Shown here: positions 26,463-35,132 of the stretch, piece after piece
Layout of the letters: each line of letters starts with the position of its first letter
Position numbering within the stretch: position 1 is the stretch's first letter
Assembly (NCBI GenBank): GCA_964556425.1
Contig: CAZKWC010000003.1
Coordinates: 29,337-93,336 of the forward strand
Source of the DNA: JALQUL01 sp964556425
Lineage (GTDB): Bacteria; Pseudomonadota; Gammaproteobacteria; Burkholderiales; Burkholderiaceae_C
Reading direction: 5' to 3'
Length of the DNA: 64,000 bases
Position numbers and translations under genes: made by a program
The notes under the pieces: model-generated
Seen by the model: the letters and a program-made list of their open reading frames with translations, nothing else
The model's database searches: none
Told to the model about the DNA's origin: nothing

Positions 26463-27619
26463 CTTCTTTAGCGCAAATTAGACCCTTAATAATTGGTAAA
26501 TATATTCCGCCCCCATTTGGCGGGGTAGAAGCGCATATTGACTCACTAGCAAGGGCCTTATTACCAGAGGTAAAGTGCACATTGTTGGCAGCCGAGTCAC
26601 CTGTCAAAAACAAGGCCAATCCGCCTACTTTCCCGTTTGAAGTTAAAACAGTTCCTTGTTATGGCAAGTTTGCTTCGGTATTTTTAAGTCCTGGAGTCAT
26701 GAATGTGGCTCGAGAAGAATTACAAAGCCAGCGCTCCAATCTTTTACATATTCATGCACCTAATCCTTGGGGTGATTTTTTAGCTCTAAGAACACCTAAA
26801 AATATTCCAGTAGTGATGAGTTGGCACAGCGATATAGTAAAACAAAAAAAACTCATGCTGGCCTATCAAATGGTGCAAAAACAAGTGCTCAAAAGGGTAG
26901 ATAAAATTATTGTTTTTACCCCCATGCACTACCCTATTTCCAAACAATTGCATCAAATTGATGTTGAATCAAAAATACAAGCTGTTCCTATGGGAATTGA
27001 TTTTTCTAGCTTAGAGCCCAGTCTTGCAGACCCCAGCATTTTGCAAACCATTAACCGCTTTGCAGTGGGCAGACCTGTTTTATTAACGGTAGGCAGGCAT
27101 GTTTATTACAAAGGTTATAGTCATTTAATTTCTGCACTTGCAAAAAGTAACTCAGATGCAGTACTCATTATGATTGGCAAAGGGCCACTCACAGAATCAT
27201 TACAAAATCAGACCAAAGCCTTAAAACTAGAAAAAAGGGTTTTGTTTCTAGGGGAAGTTTCACACCCACAATTAGTGGCAGCATTACATCGCTGTGATGT
27301 ATTTTGTTTACCATCTATCGAGCCCTCTGAGGCTTTTGGCATTGCAAGCGCCGAAGCCATGGCTTGCGGTAAACCCACCATTGTTTGCCAATTACAAAAT
27401 GGCGTCAATTATTTAAATCAGGACGGAATTACGAGTTTAACTACCCAAGCAAAAAATGAAAATCAACTTGCCAAGGCCATTGACACATTAATTGAAGATG
27501 ATGGTTTAAGGCAAAAAATGGGTAGAGCCGCCAATGCATGGGTAAGGCAAGAGTTTAGTTTAGAAGCTATGAAGCAGGGCACTTTAAAAGTGTACGAATC
27601 TTTAGTTGGCAGCGTATAA
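26459..27619 (+). CDS. Glycosyltransferase, GT4 family (second of two)
   Basis: This is a second GT-B glycosyltransferase, 386 residues. It shows the GT4 N-terminal glycine motif (IPPPFGGVEAHIDSLARAL), SWHSDIVKQKK, the LTVGRHVYYKGYSHLI block, and the nucleotide-sugar site PSIEPSEAFGIASAEAMACGKPTIVC. Its ATG overlaps the preceding stop (ATGA). With gmd, rmd and the other transferase it forms a four-gene cassette resembling the Pseudomonas aeruginosa common-antigen (D-rhamnan) genes. Which linkage each transferase makes cannot be read. No terminator is visible in the 8 bp before convergent rfbC. Confidence 0.9.
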   Translation: MTSLAQIRPLIIGKYIPPPFGGVEAHIDSLARALLPEVKCTLLAAESPVKNKANPPTFPFEVKTVPCYGKFASVFLSPGVMNVAREELQSQRSNLLHIHAPNPWGDFLALRTPKNIPVVMSWHSDIVKQKKLMLAYQMVQKQVLKRVDKIIVFTPMHYPISKQLHQIDVESKIQAVPMGIDFSSLEPSLADPSILQTINRFAVGRPVLLTVGRHVYYKGYSHLISALAKSNSDAVLIMIGKGPLTESLQNQTKALKLEKRVLFLGEVSHPQLVAALHRCDVFCLPSIEPSEAFGIASAEAMACGKPTIVCQLQNGVNYLNQDGITSLTTQAKNENQLAKAIDTLIEDDGLRQKMGRAANAWVRQEFSLEAMKQGTLKVYESLVGSV

Positions 27620-27627
27620 AATATTTT

Positions 27628-28182
27628 TTAAAGCACCTCAAAGAGTTCAGTTTGAGACAATAAAGCACCTTGCTGATCTTTTGCCGATAAATTAGGTAAC
27701 TCGCCATTTAAAGGCCATTGAATATTAAGTTGCTGGTCATTCCAAGCAATACAACGCTCATGTGCAGGGGCGTAGTAATCTGTGGTTTTATATAAGAATT
27801 CGGTATTATTTTCTAACACCAAAAATCCATGTGCAAAACCTGGTGGAATCCAGAGTTGTTTAAAATTTTCTGCAGTTAACTCTACACCTACCCACTTCCC
27901 AAAAGTGCTTGAATTTTTTCTGATATCTACTGCCACATCAAATACAGCACCCTTTACAACTCTCACTAATTTACCTTGAGCTTGTTCGATTTGGTAATGC
28001 AAACCTCTTAGGACGCCCTTGGCCGAGCGGGAGTGATTATCTTGCAAAAATGATGCCTTAACACCAGTAACTTGCTGGAATGTTTTTTCATTAAAACTTT
28101 CATAAAAAAATCCACGCTCATCCCCAAAAACTTTAGGTTCTAAAATAAGGACTTCTGGGATGGCAGTTGGTATTACATTCAT
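27628..28182 (-). CDS. rfbC: dTDP-4-dehydrorhamnose 3,5-epimerase
   Basis: RfbC is the third enzyme of dTDP-L-rhamnose synthesis. The 184-residue cupin has DERGFFYESFN, the catalytic His in GVLRGLHYQ, VFDVAVDIRKNSSTFGKWVG, WIPPGFAHGFLVL, and the Tyr-containing TDYYAP. rfbA, rfbB and rfbD are not in this window, so it either works with distant partners or is a stray copy. Its orientation is opposite to the GDP-sugar cassette and its 3' end nearly touches it. Confidence 0.93.
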   Translation of the reverse strand: MNVIPTAIPEVLILEPKVFGDERGFFYESFNEKTFQQVTGVKASFLQDNHSRSAKGVLRGLHYQIEQAQGKLVRVVKGAVFDVAVDIRKNSSTFGKWVGVELTAENFKQLWIPPGFAHGFLVLENNTEFLYKTTDYYAPAHERCIAWNDQQLNIQWPLNGELPNLSAKDQQGALLSQTELFEVL

Positions 28183-28528
28183 ATGAACTCAAACAATCAA
28201 ACTTAATATTAAGAGTGTCTTGATTTCATTAATAAAAGCAAAACAACAACAGATTAAAACAAGCTAGTAAGCTAACTTTTATTTATTTTGATTTTAAAAT
28301 AAAAACAACACATTAGATTTTATTAAAGTGCTATTTGTTTCAAAATGCAAAAATAGAGGCTGCAGTAAAAGAATTAATTTCAATTAAGAGACTAAAAAGT
28401 AAAACATATAGGTAAGCACAATATAGACTTGAAGAAGCAAAATCATAACAAGCTATGCTTGAACTGGCTTAAGTGTACAAGAAGCAATTCCGTCAAAACA
28501 TTACAATTGTATCAATTTGGGAAATAAA
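28183..28528. other. AT-rich divergent intergenic region
   Basis: About 346 bp lie between rfbC and the nucleotidase gene. It is very AT-rich, with one weak TTATTTT/AAAATAA hairpin. I see no open frame with a ribosome site, no RNA gene and no convincing promoter pair. Confidence 0.5.
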
Positions 28529-29485
28529 ATGAAGCAAGCACCCTCTACATTACTTGAAACCAAACAAAGCACCGAGGAAAAATCTAAAGTAGCACCTTTG
28601 GTAGTAGCCATTTCCTCTAGGGCATTATTTGATTTTGAACAAGAAAACCTACTTTTCGAAAAAGACCTCACGCAAGGTCTTGGCGACAACAGTTATAAAA
28701 AACTACAACTAGAAAGACTAGAAGTAGCTGCCAACCCTGGGGTTGCCTTTTCTTTGGTCAACAAACTACTTACATTTAACCAACTAGGTAAAAAACTGGT
28801 GGAAGTGGTAATCCTATCGCGCAACGACCCAGTATCGGGTTTAAGGGTTTTTCGCTCTGCCATTAGCAATGGTTTATCTTTAGAGCGCGGCGTTTTTACC
28901 AAAGGCAGACCCCCTTATCACTACCTTAAACCGCTACAAGCCAATTTATTTTTATCGGCCAACTCAACTGATGTAAAAGAAGCCTTAAATGCTGGTTTTG
29001 CGGCGGCTACCGTAGCCACTCATTCTGTAAAAGCAGGGTTGAATTACCCCAATGAAGTAAGAATAGCCTTTGACGGAGATGCAGTTTTGTTCTCTGATGA
29101 ATCTGAACGTATTTTCCAATCGAATGGCCTAGAGGCTTTCCAAGCACATGAGAAGCTCAATGCTTCACTGCCCCTGCCACCAGGCCCGTTTAAAGGCCTA
29201 CTAGAGGCTTTAAACCTCTTGCAAAGTGCAGGCACACCTGCCATGCGCATACGCACTGCCTTAGTGACTGCACGTAGTGCTCCTGCCCATGAAAGAGCCA
29301 TTCGCACGCTTATGAGTTGGAATATTGAAATTGACGAAGCGATGTTTTTAGGTGGCCTAGGTAAAGGCGCTTTTTTAAGAGAGTTCCAACCCGACTTCTT
29401 TTTTGATGACCAAACTCGGCATGTGGATGCAGCTGCAGAGCATGTTCCGGCAGGACATGTCGCAAGCGGCATTTCTAACCACTAA
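28529..29485 (+). CDS. Cytosolic 5'-nucleotidase (NT5C1-like)
   Basis: The product would dephosphorylate nucleoside monophosphates in the cytoplasm. It resembles the PF06189 family: LVVAISSRALFDFEQEN, VEVVILSRNDPVSGLRVF, LFLSANSTDVKEAL, RIAFDGDAVLFSDESE (acidic HAD-like residues), ALVTARSAPAHERAIRTL and DFFFDDQTRHVDAA. It has no signal peptide. I start at the ATG at 28529, preceded by GGGAAA; an in-frame TTG at 28517 is possible. The ABC transporter gene follows by 43 bp on the same strand. Confidence 0.88.
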   Translation: MKQAPSTLLETKQSTEEKSKVAPLVVAISSRALFDFEQENLLFEKDLTQGLGDNSYKKLQLERLEVAANPGVAFSLVNKLLTFNQLGKKLVEVVILSRNDPVSGLRVFRSAISNGLSLERGVFTKGRPPYHYLKPLQANLFLSANSTDVKEALNAGFAAATVATHSVKAGLNYPNEVRIAFDGDAVLFSDESERIFQSNGLEAFQAHEKLNASLPLPPGPFKGLLEALNLLQSAGTPAMRIRTALVTARSAPAHERAIRTLMSWNIEIDEAMFLGGLGKGAFLREFQPDFFFDDQTRHVDAAAEHVPAGHVASGISNH

Positions 29486-29528
29486 ACCTTTAAAAATTAT
29501 CTCATCTCTATTGTGAAATGAATGACAA

Positions 29529-31271
29529 ATGACAAATAAAATTTCTTTTTGGACTTTTTTAAAACAAGTTCATCAAATTGCCAAACCCTATTTTCAATCT
29601 GAACAAAAGTACAAGGCCTGGGGATTATTATTTGCCATTGTTTCGCTCAATTTAGGCTCGGTTTATTTGGCAGTGCTTTTTAATGAGTGGTACGGTGTGT
29701 TTTATAACGCACTCCAAGAAAAAAATGCCACTATTTTTTGGCAGCAAATGATTAACTTTAGTTATCTTGCTTTTATTGCCATATTAGTGGCAGTGTTTCG
29801 ATTTTACTTAACACAGGTTTTTGAAATTCGTTGGCGCGAATGGATGACTAAGCAGCAACTAAAGCGCTGGTTGAGCCATCAAGCTTTCTACAAATGGGAG
29901 CTTTATAAAAATCAAGTAGATCCTAGCCAAAACACCAGCTACGACAACCCCGATCAACGTATTACAGAAGATATAAGTGGTTTTACCAGCCAAAGTGTAG
30001 GCCTCACCATGGGACTACTTAACTCGGTAGTTACCTTGGTGAGTTTTGTTGGTATTTTATGGGGTTTATCGGGCGCTTTTTCTTTTGATATTGCAGGTTA
30101 CCACCTCAATATTCCTGGCTTTATGGTGTGGGCAGCACTGGTTTATTGCTTAGTGGGCAGTGTGTTAACTCACTATATAGGCTACCCTTTAACTGGACTA
30201 AGTGTAGCGCAACAAAAAGTAGAAGCCAATTTTAGGCATCATCTTATGCGGGTACGTGAATACTCAGAAGCGATTGCACTTGATAAAGGCGAAAGCACAG
30301 AAAATAACTTGAGTAATTTACAATTTTCAAACGTAATTGCCAATTATTTTGCCTATATTAAAGCGCAAAAAAGACTTATTTGGTTCACTTCATTTTTTGG
30401 TCAAGCAGCTGTTATTTTTCCTTTTTTAGTGGCTGCACCTCGCTATTTTAGTGGGGCTATTCAGCTCGGTCAGGTCATACAAATTAGCTCGGCTTTTGGC
30501 AAAGTACAAGACTCACTTAGCTGGTTTATTGACAACTACAACAGCTTGGCCTCTTGGCGAGCCACTACCAATCGTTTAATTGATTTTAATAACAATATAG
30601 AGAGGGCTCATGCACAAATTACTCAACATGAAACAAGTGCCAAGCCCATTATGCTAGCGTCTCAATTAGAGATTCAATTACCCAATGGCCAAACTTTATT
30701 AAGTAGTCCACACTTGCAACTTCAACCAGGCGATAGCGTGGCATTAATTGGTGCATCTGGATCTGGAAAATCAAGTCTGCTTAGAGCACTCGCAGGCATT
30801 TGGCCTTTTAGCCAAGGTACGGTTTCTATGCCTCAAAACGCCATGTTTATTCCACAAAACCCCTATCTACCCAATGGTACATTAAGAGCGGCCTTAAGTT
30901 ATCCTGCTTCCAGTCATCAATATTCAGATGAGGCACTTTTAAATGCCTTGCAACTGGTAAAGTTAGATGGTTTAAAAACCAAGTTAGATGAAGAAAACAA
31001 CTGGTCGCAACAACTTTCTGGGGGCGAACAACAACGCTTGGCAATTGCGAGGGTGTTCTTGAAAAAACCTGCATGGATTTTTGCTGATGAGGCAACTAGT
31101 GCTTTAGATAAAAATTCACAACAATTTTTATACCAACAATTAATACAACTAGCTCACTCACAAAACGGAGCATTTGTTTCGATTACTCATCAAGCCAATT
31201 TAATTGCATTGCATCCTATTCATTGGAAGGTTGAAGACAGAACTGTCAAGATTCAAAACGCCTTTTCTTAA
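29529..31271 (+). CDS. ABC exporter, ABC_membrane_2/YddA-SbmA type
   Basis: This single-polypeptide half transporter has an N-terminal membrane domain (about residues 1-330, six hydrophobic segments, with FNEWYGVFYNALQ and DNPDQRITEDISGFT typical of the SbmA/BacA and ABCD-like group). The C-terminal ATPase has Walker A GASGSGKSS (about 414-422), signature LSGGEQQR and Walker B WIFADEATSALD. It works as a dimer in the inner membrane. Relatives carry peptides, bleomycin, B12 or very long acyl chains; the substrate here is unknown. A terminator follows. Confidence 0.9.
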   Translation: MTNKISFWTFLKQVHQIAKPYFQSEQKYKAWGLLFAIVSLNLGSVYLAVLFNEWYGVFYNALQEKNATIFWQQMINFSYLAFIAILVAVFRFYLTQVFEIRWREWMTKQQLKRWLSHQAFYKWELYKNQVDPSQNTSYDNPDQRITEDISGFTSQSVGLTMGLLNSVVTLVSFVGILWGLSGAFSFDIAGYHLNIPGFMVWAALVYCLVGSVLTHYIGYPLTGLSVAQQKVEANFRHHLMRVREYSEAIALDKGESTENNLSNLQFSNVIANYFAYIKAQKRLIWFTSFFGQAAVIFPFLVAAPRYFSGAIQLGQVIQISSAFGKVQDSLSWFIDNYNSLASWRATTNRLIDFNNNIERAHAQITQHETSAKPIMLASQLEIQLPNGQTLLSSPHLQLQPGDSVALIGASGSGKSSLLRALAGIWPFSQGTVSMPQNAMFIPQNPYLPNGTLRAALSYPASSHQYSDEALLNALQLVKLDGLKTKLDEENNWSQQLSGGEQQRLAIARVFLKKPAWIFADEATSALDKNSQQFLYQQLIQLAHSQNGAFVSITHQANLIALHPIHWKVEDRTVKIQNAFS

Positions 31272-31298
31272 CTAAAAAAATTAGCCCTCAACTTAGCG

Positions 31299-31330
31299 CC
31301 CGTCACTTCGTTTGAAGTACGGGTCTTTTT
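31299..31330 (+). terminator. Rho-independent terminator after the ABC exporter
   Basis: CCCGT-C-ACTTC (31299-31309) pairs with GAAGTACGGG (31314-31323) with one bulge, followed by TCTTTTT. Confidence 0.85.
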
Positions 31331-31361
31331 ATAGGTAAAAATTCCCTCTAGCTCGTATGGG

Positions 31362-32462
31362 CTAAAGACGAGTAGAACTTTGAGAGTCACCAAATAAGGC
31401 AATATTTTTTTGAATATGAATATGCCAAACTGCAATAAACATGGCGGCTATTGATGGCCCAATAACAAAACCATTAATACCAAATAAACCCATGCCTCCT
31501 AGGGTGGTAATTAAGATCAAATAATCTGGCATACCGGTATCTCTGCCTACCAATTGTGGACGTAATAAATTATCTACCAAGCCAATAACAAATACACCAA
31601 ACAAGGTTAAAGCAACTGCCTGCCAAGTCAGTCCTACGGCTGTTAAATAAATAGCAACTGGAATCCAAATTAATGCAGCCCCAACTGCAGGTAACAAAGA
31701 GGCAAAAGCCATTAGCACCGCCCAGACTAAAGCTGCACTTATTCCTAAAAACCAAAATGCCAAACCGCCTAAGGCACCTTGCACAATAGCTACAATTAAA
31801 TTGCCCCTAACGGTAGCTCTAATGACGGTGGTAAATTTATCTGCTAATTCTTTTTTATGAACCGCATTTAGAGGCAAGGCACGCTTAATTGCCACTCTAA
31901 TAGGGTCGCCATCACGAATTAAGAAAAATGCCAAATACAAAGACACACAAACATTCATTACAAAATCAAAAGTGTTTTGCCCTATGCTTATGGTTTGAGA
32001 AGCAATCGCTTGGCTACCTTGAGCTAATAAACTCACTAGCTTGGCTTGGAAAGCATTAAAGTCATCTAGGCCTAAATGCTTTAAAAAATTAGTCACAAAA
32101 CTAGGTAATGCGTCAAACATTTGATGCAAATACATTCCTAAATTGATATTGCCATTTTGAAACTGCAAAACAATACCCGCAATTTGTTTGGTCAGTATTC
32201 CTGCAATAATTCCCAAAGGTAAAATCACAATAATTAGCACTATTAATAATGTTGCTACTGCTGCCCTGTTATGATTATTTTTAAATTTTGGGAGAAATTT
32301 TAAATACATCGGTTTAAAGGACATGGCAATAATAATGCCCCACATAATAGTGCCCCAGAAAGGCCACAAAATGGCTAAAAAACCAATAGAAACCAATAAC
32401 AATAAAACATTCAGTGCCCAACCCTCTTTCTGTTGATGCGAATTTTGATTTGAATCATTCAT
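31362..32462 (-). CDS. AI-2E (PerM/YdiK) family membrane protein
   Basis: The 366-residue protein has about eight membrane segments in the pattern of PF01594: two at the N-terminus (LNVLLLLVSIGFLAILWPFWGTIMWG), one near residue 75, a soluble stretch (100-155), and a C-terminal bundle with LLRPQLVGRDTGMPDYLILITTLGGMGLFGINGFVIGP, a highly conserved block. Some family members export the autoinducer AI-2 and others act as sodium/proton antiporters, so the substrate cannot be stated. Confidence 0.9.
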   Translation of the reverse strand: MNDSNQNSHQQKEGWALNVLLLLVSIGFLAILWPFWGTIMWGIIIAMSFKPMYLKFLPKFKNNHNRAAVATLLIVLIIVILPLGIIAGILTKQIAGIVLQFQNGNINLGMYLHQMFDALPSFVTNFLKHLGLDDFNAFQAKLVSLLAQGSQAIASQTISIGQNTFDFVMNVCVSLYLAFFLIRDGDPIRVAIKRALPLNAVHKKELADKFTTVIRATVRGNLIVAIVQGALGGLAFWFLGISAALVWAVLMAFASLLPAVGAALIWIPVAIYLTAVGLTWQAVALTLFGVFVIGLVDNLLRPQLVGRDTGMPDYLILITTLGGMGLFGINGFVIGPSIAAMFIAVWHIHIQKNIALFGDSQSSTRL

Positions 32463-32545
32463 ATACTATTTCTTTGACTTAATTTGAATAACGATAAAGA
32501 GTGAATACAAAAAAGGGCTACAGAAAATATCGTCCAAGTAGGCGC

Positions 32546-33439
32546 CTACCTTAATAAAATCATGACCGTTCCTATAACAGTTAACACGGCACCAATCCAA
32601 GCCCCAATAGCGGGCCTTCTACCTAAATACCACCACAACATAGGCAGTAACAAAACCGGTGATACCGATGACAGCACTGCCACCACACCTACGTTACCAT
32701 TTTTTAGGGCTAATAAAATACAGGTCATGCCTATGCCCATTGCAATCCAACCGTTTAAAGCAGTTTGCCATAAAATTTTAGCATTTAAAGGTTTTTGTGA
32801 CTGAGCCGCTTTAAACCCCGACCACAATAAAACCCAATGAGCCGCTCCTGCAAAACTGACACGTAAAGCAGATGCCGCAATAGGGTCGACTCCTTGAGAC
32901 ATTACTGGCTTTGCAATAAGTGAGCCTATGGACTGACAAATAGCAGCGATGACACCCAATACAATACCCCACTTGAGTGATCCTGCATCTGCTTCCCAAG
33001 CATGATTATCTTCTTTATCGCGCCCCATAAAAATGGCCACAGACACACCTACCATGACTAAAACAGTGCCGATAAAAGTAAGTAGATTCATTTTTTCGGC
33101 AAATAAAATAAATCCAAATAAAGCACTAAACACCGCATTAGTAGAATAAAGCACTCCAGCCCTACGTGGCCCCAAGCGATTGCTAGCTGCAAATAAAGCA
33201 GTATCGCCTACAAAGATGCCAATGAGGCCACTTATGGCCATTGCTATTAGTACAGAGCCTGTAAGCCCGTTCCAGCCACCCATTAAAAACACCACAGGCC
33301 AAAGCATTAAGGCCACCGCCATCATGCGCCAACGAATAAATGAAAACGCCCCTAAATGCCTAGAGGGCACCACCGAAATAATCGAACCAATCGCCCAACA
33401 CAAAGCAGCTGCTAAAGCTAAAAAATCATAAGAGTTCAT
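32546..33439 (-). CDS. DMT-superfamily (EamA) permease
   Basis: The 297-residue inner-membrane protein has ten hydrophobic segments in two EamA repeats of about 140 residues each. The first ends with GFILFAEKMNLLTFIGTVLVMVGV and the second with PMLWWYLGRRPAIGAWIGAVLTVIGTVMIL, the usual repeat endings. Family members export metabolites such as amino acids; the substrate is unknown. It reads towards the AI-2E gene with an 83-bp gap. Confidence 0.9.
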   Translation of the reverse strand: MNSYDFLALAAALCWAIGSIISVVPSRHLGAFSFIRWRMMAVALMLWPVVFLMGGWNGLTGSVLIAMAISGLIGIFVGDTALFAASNRLGPRRAGVLYSTNAVFSALFGFILFAEKMNLLTFIGTVLVMVGVSVAIFMGRDKEDNHAWEADAGSLKWGIVLGVIAAICQSIGSLIAKPVMSQGVDPIAASALRVSFAGAAHWVLLWSGFKAAQSQKPLNAKILWQTALNGWIAMGIGMTCILLALKNGNVGVVAVLSSVSPVLLLPMLWWYLGRRPAIGAWIGAVLTVIGTVMILLR

Positions 33440-33655
33440 AAAATGAGGTGGGGCCGAAAGTACGTTAAAGAATATACAAAAGCAACAATACTGTAAGTAA
33501 ATTTGAATAAAGGTCTATGACTCAATGCAAAAGACCAAGGTCAACAGTGAGCTTAGACGATTGTAGAGTTGAACTTTACTTAATTTGATTAAAATGGGAA
33601 GTATGCACATGAATAATATAACATTAGCACAAGCACTAAAAAGGAACTCTTCAAT

Positions 33656-33859
33656 ATGGCCATTCAAGCTATTGCCCTAAGCTACTCATGTTCTGTCTGT
33701 GGCTGGAAAAAAACCGTGAGCCCAACAAGCGACGCACTACTGCCTGGCGAGTTTTACCATTGTTGCCCTAATTGCGAAAATCCTAATTTGCAAACACAAA
33801 AGCTAGATGCATTGAGTAGTTTGGTATATGAATTAAGGCGCAAAATTTATAATAAATAG
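33656..33859 (+). CDS. Small zinc-ribbon-like protein, function unknown
   Basis: The 67-residue product carries CSVCG (Cys12, Cys15) and CCPNC (Cys37, Cys40), two knuckles that could bind one zinc. A short helical basic tail follows (LSSLVYELRRKIYNK). The ATG is 10 nt after AAGGAAC, so expression is likely. I do not recognise the family. It could bind nucleic acid or act as a small adaptor. It stands alone between a divergent permease gene and the marR pair. Confidence 0.7.
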   Translation: MAIQAIALSYSCSVCGWKKTVSPTSDALLPGEFYHCCPNCENPNLQTQKLDALSSLVYELRRKIYNK

Positions 33860-34054
33860 GTTTTATTTGCGAAGTCCTGTAATTTCTGGAGGGAAATTGC
33901 TTAAGTCGAATTAGCTTCAACTTATCATCTAGTTCAAATAGAACTTTAGTTAGTACTTAAAATTTAAAAATTCAGCCTCTCAATTTTCAAAATTCAATAC
34001 CTGCAAATTCAAAAGTTTTCAAAAGGAAGGTTAAAAATTAATTGTTAATTAAAC

Positions 34055-34070
34055 AGTTGCATAGCTAACT
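34055..34070. promoter_or_regulatory. Operator copy 1, upstream of marR
   Basis: AGTTGCATAGCTAACT, with arms AGTT/AACT and a right half AGCTAA as in SlyA-type sites. A near-identical copy precedes the tautomerase gene. It lies 22 bp before the marR ATG and fits autoregulation. Confidence 0.7.
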
Positions 34071-34091
34071 AAATTATATTAAAATGTTACT

Positions 34092-34508
34092 ATGTTCGAA
34101 CAATGTCTTTACTTCAATACCACATCCCTTGCTCGTCAATTAGAGCGTGAATGGACTCGTGCTTTCAAGCCTTATGGTCTTACTCCTTCTCAAGCATTTA
34201 TGCTTCGGGTCATACTCAGCAAAGGCGCTATTATTAGCACCGACTTATCTCTCGAACTCAATATTTCTAAGGCAACATGTTCTAGAACCGTTGAGGGACT
34301 TATTGCGCTTGGTTTTGTCACCAAAATTCAAGGAGACACTGATGGTCGAAGTCATGAACTCCATCCTACGCCTAAAGCTAATAATATTAGTGTTGAGATT
34401 AACAAAGCAAGCAGTGAGGTAACTAAGAAGATTAAACGAATCATTGGATCTAAAGAGTTTGAAACTACCGTAAAGAATCTGCGTGAAATCAGTTCCTCTA
34501 TAAAATAG
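34092..34508 (+). CDS. MarR-family transcriptional regulator
   Basis: The 138-residue protein has the MarR layout: an N-terminal dimerisation helix, winged helix-turn-helix (KGAIISTDLSLELNISKATCSRTVEGLIALGFV, about residues 45-77), the wing DTDGRSHELHPTPKA with its conserved D-R-S/L positions, and a C-terminal dimerisation helix. These proteins usually repress a neighbouring gene until a small molecule or oxidant binds. The same 16-bp site stands before this gene and before the tautomerase gene, so both are probably its targets. Confidence 0.9.
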   Translation: MFEQCLYFNTTSLARQLEREWTRAFKPYGLTPSQAFMLRVILSKGAIISTDLSLELNISKATCSRTVEGLIALGFVTKIQGDTDGRSHELHPTPKANNISVEINKASSEVTKKIKRIIGSKEFETTVKNLREISSSIK

Positions 34509-34524
34509 TTTTTTTTGATTTAAT

Positions 34525-34540
34525 AGTTGTATAGCTAACT
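34525..34540. promoter_or_regulatory. Operator copy 2, upstream of the tautomerase gene
   Basis: AGTTGTATAGCTAACT differs from copy 1 at one base; the shared phrase continues with AAAT. It sits just upstream of the GGAG ribosome site of the tautomerase gene. Confidence 0.7.
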
Positions 34541-34555
34541 AAATGGAGCATAAAA

Positions 34556-34945
34556 ATGCCAATTTTGACTGTAAAAGTAAGTGGGAAAAAGAACCAATAT
34601 CTAACAATGCAAATCGGCAGCTTGTTAATGGACATTACCAACCGAATTCTTAAAAAAAAGCATGAGCTTACTGCAATAGCCATTGAGTATGTTGATCATG
34701 ACTCTTGGTTTGTTGGGGGTAAGTTACTGAGTGAAGTGGGTATGAATAGTTTCTATTTCGACATCAAGATTACCGATGAAACTAACACCAAAGATGAAAA
34801 AGCACAGTATATTAAGGAAGCATTTGAAGGTTTTAATCGAATTCTTGGAAATCTTCATGAAGAAAGTTACATCTATATTCAAGATGTAAGAGCCACTTCT
34901 TACGGGTACGGCGGGAAGACTCAGGAATTCAGATACCAGCATTAA
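34556..34945 (+). CDS. Tautomerase-family protein
   Basis: The 129-residue protein starts MPILTVKVSG, so the mature chain begins with Pro, the catalytic base of the 4-oxalocrotonate tautomerase superfamily. Other family-like blocks are YVDHDSWFVGG, DETNTKDEKAQYI, LHEESYIYIQDVRATSYGYGG and the C-terminal EFRYQH. It would act on keto-enol isomers of small aromatic or unsaturated acids in the cytoplasm; the substrate is unknown. It is paired with marR and has a strong GGAG site and its own terminator. Confidence 0.85.
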   Translation: MPILTVKVSGKKNQYLTMQIGSLLMDITNRILKKKHELTAIAIEYVDHDSWFVGGKLLSEVGMNSFYFDIKITDETNTKDEKAQYIKEAFEGFNRILGNLHEESYIYIQDVRATSYGYGGKTQEFRYQH

Positions 34946-35032
34946 TTGGTGTAGGCATCAAAGTAAATTCAGCTCATCAAAAATTATTTGATCAGCTGGT
35001 AATGTGAATGTTTTTAAACTAAATAAGCAGCT

Positions 35033-35075
35033 CTGGTGATAGGAGCTAGGCCCTATCACCAGATTTTTTATTTTT
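35033..35075. terminator. Strong terminator after the tautomerase gene
   Basis: CTGGTGATAGG (35033-35043) pairs perfectly with CCTATCACCAG (35052-35062), followed by ATTTTTTATTTTT. It separates the marR pair from the convergent glmS gene. Confidence 0.9.
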
Positions 35076-35132
35076 GACTGTTATTTTGTATAGAGCTAAA
35101 AATCTAGCTCCCCAAAAATGCAGCCATGCTTT

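Noticed and set aside
29044..29472. 142-codon open frame opposite the 5'-nucleotidase gene
   Set aside because: It lies wholly inside a well-supported gene on the other strand, has no recognisable motif and a biased Ser/Lys/Ala composition typical of antisense frames.
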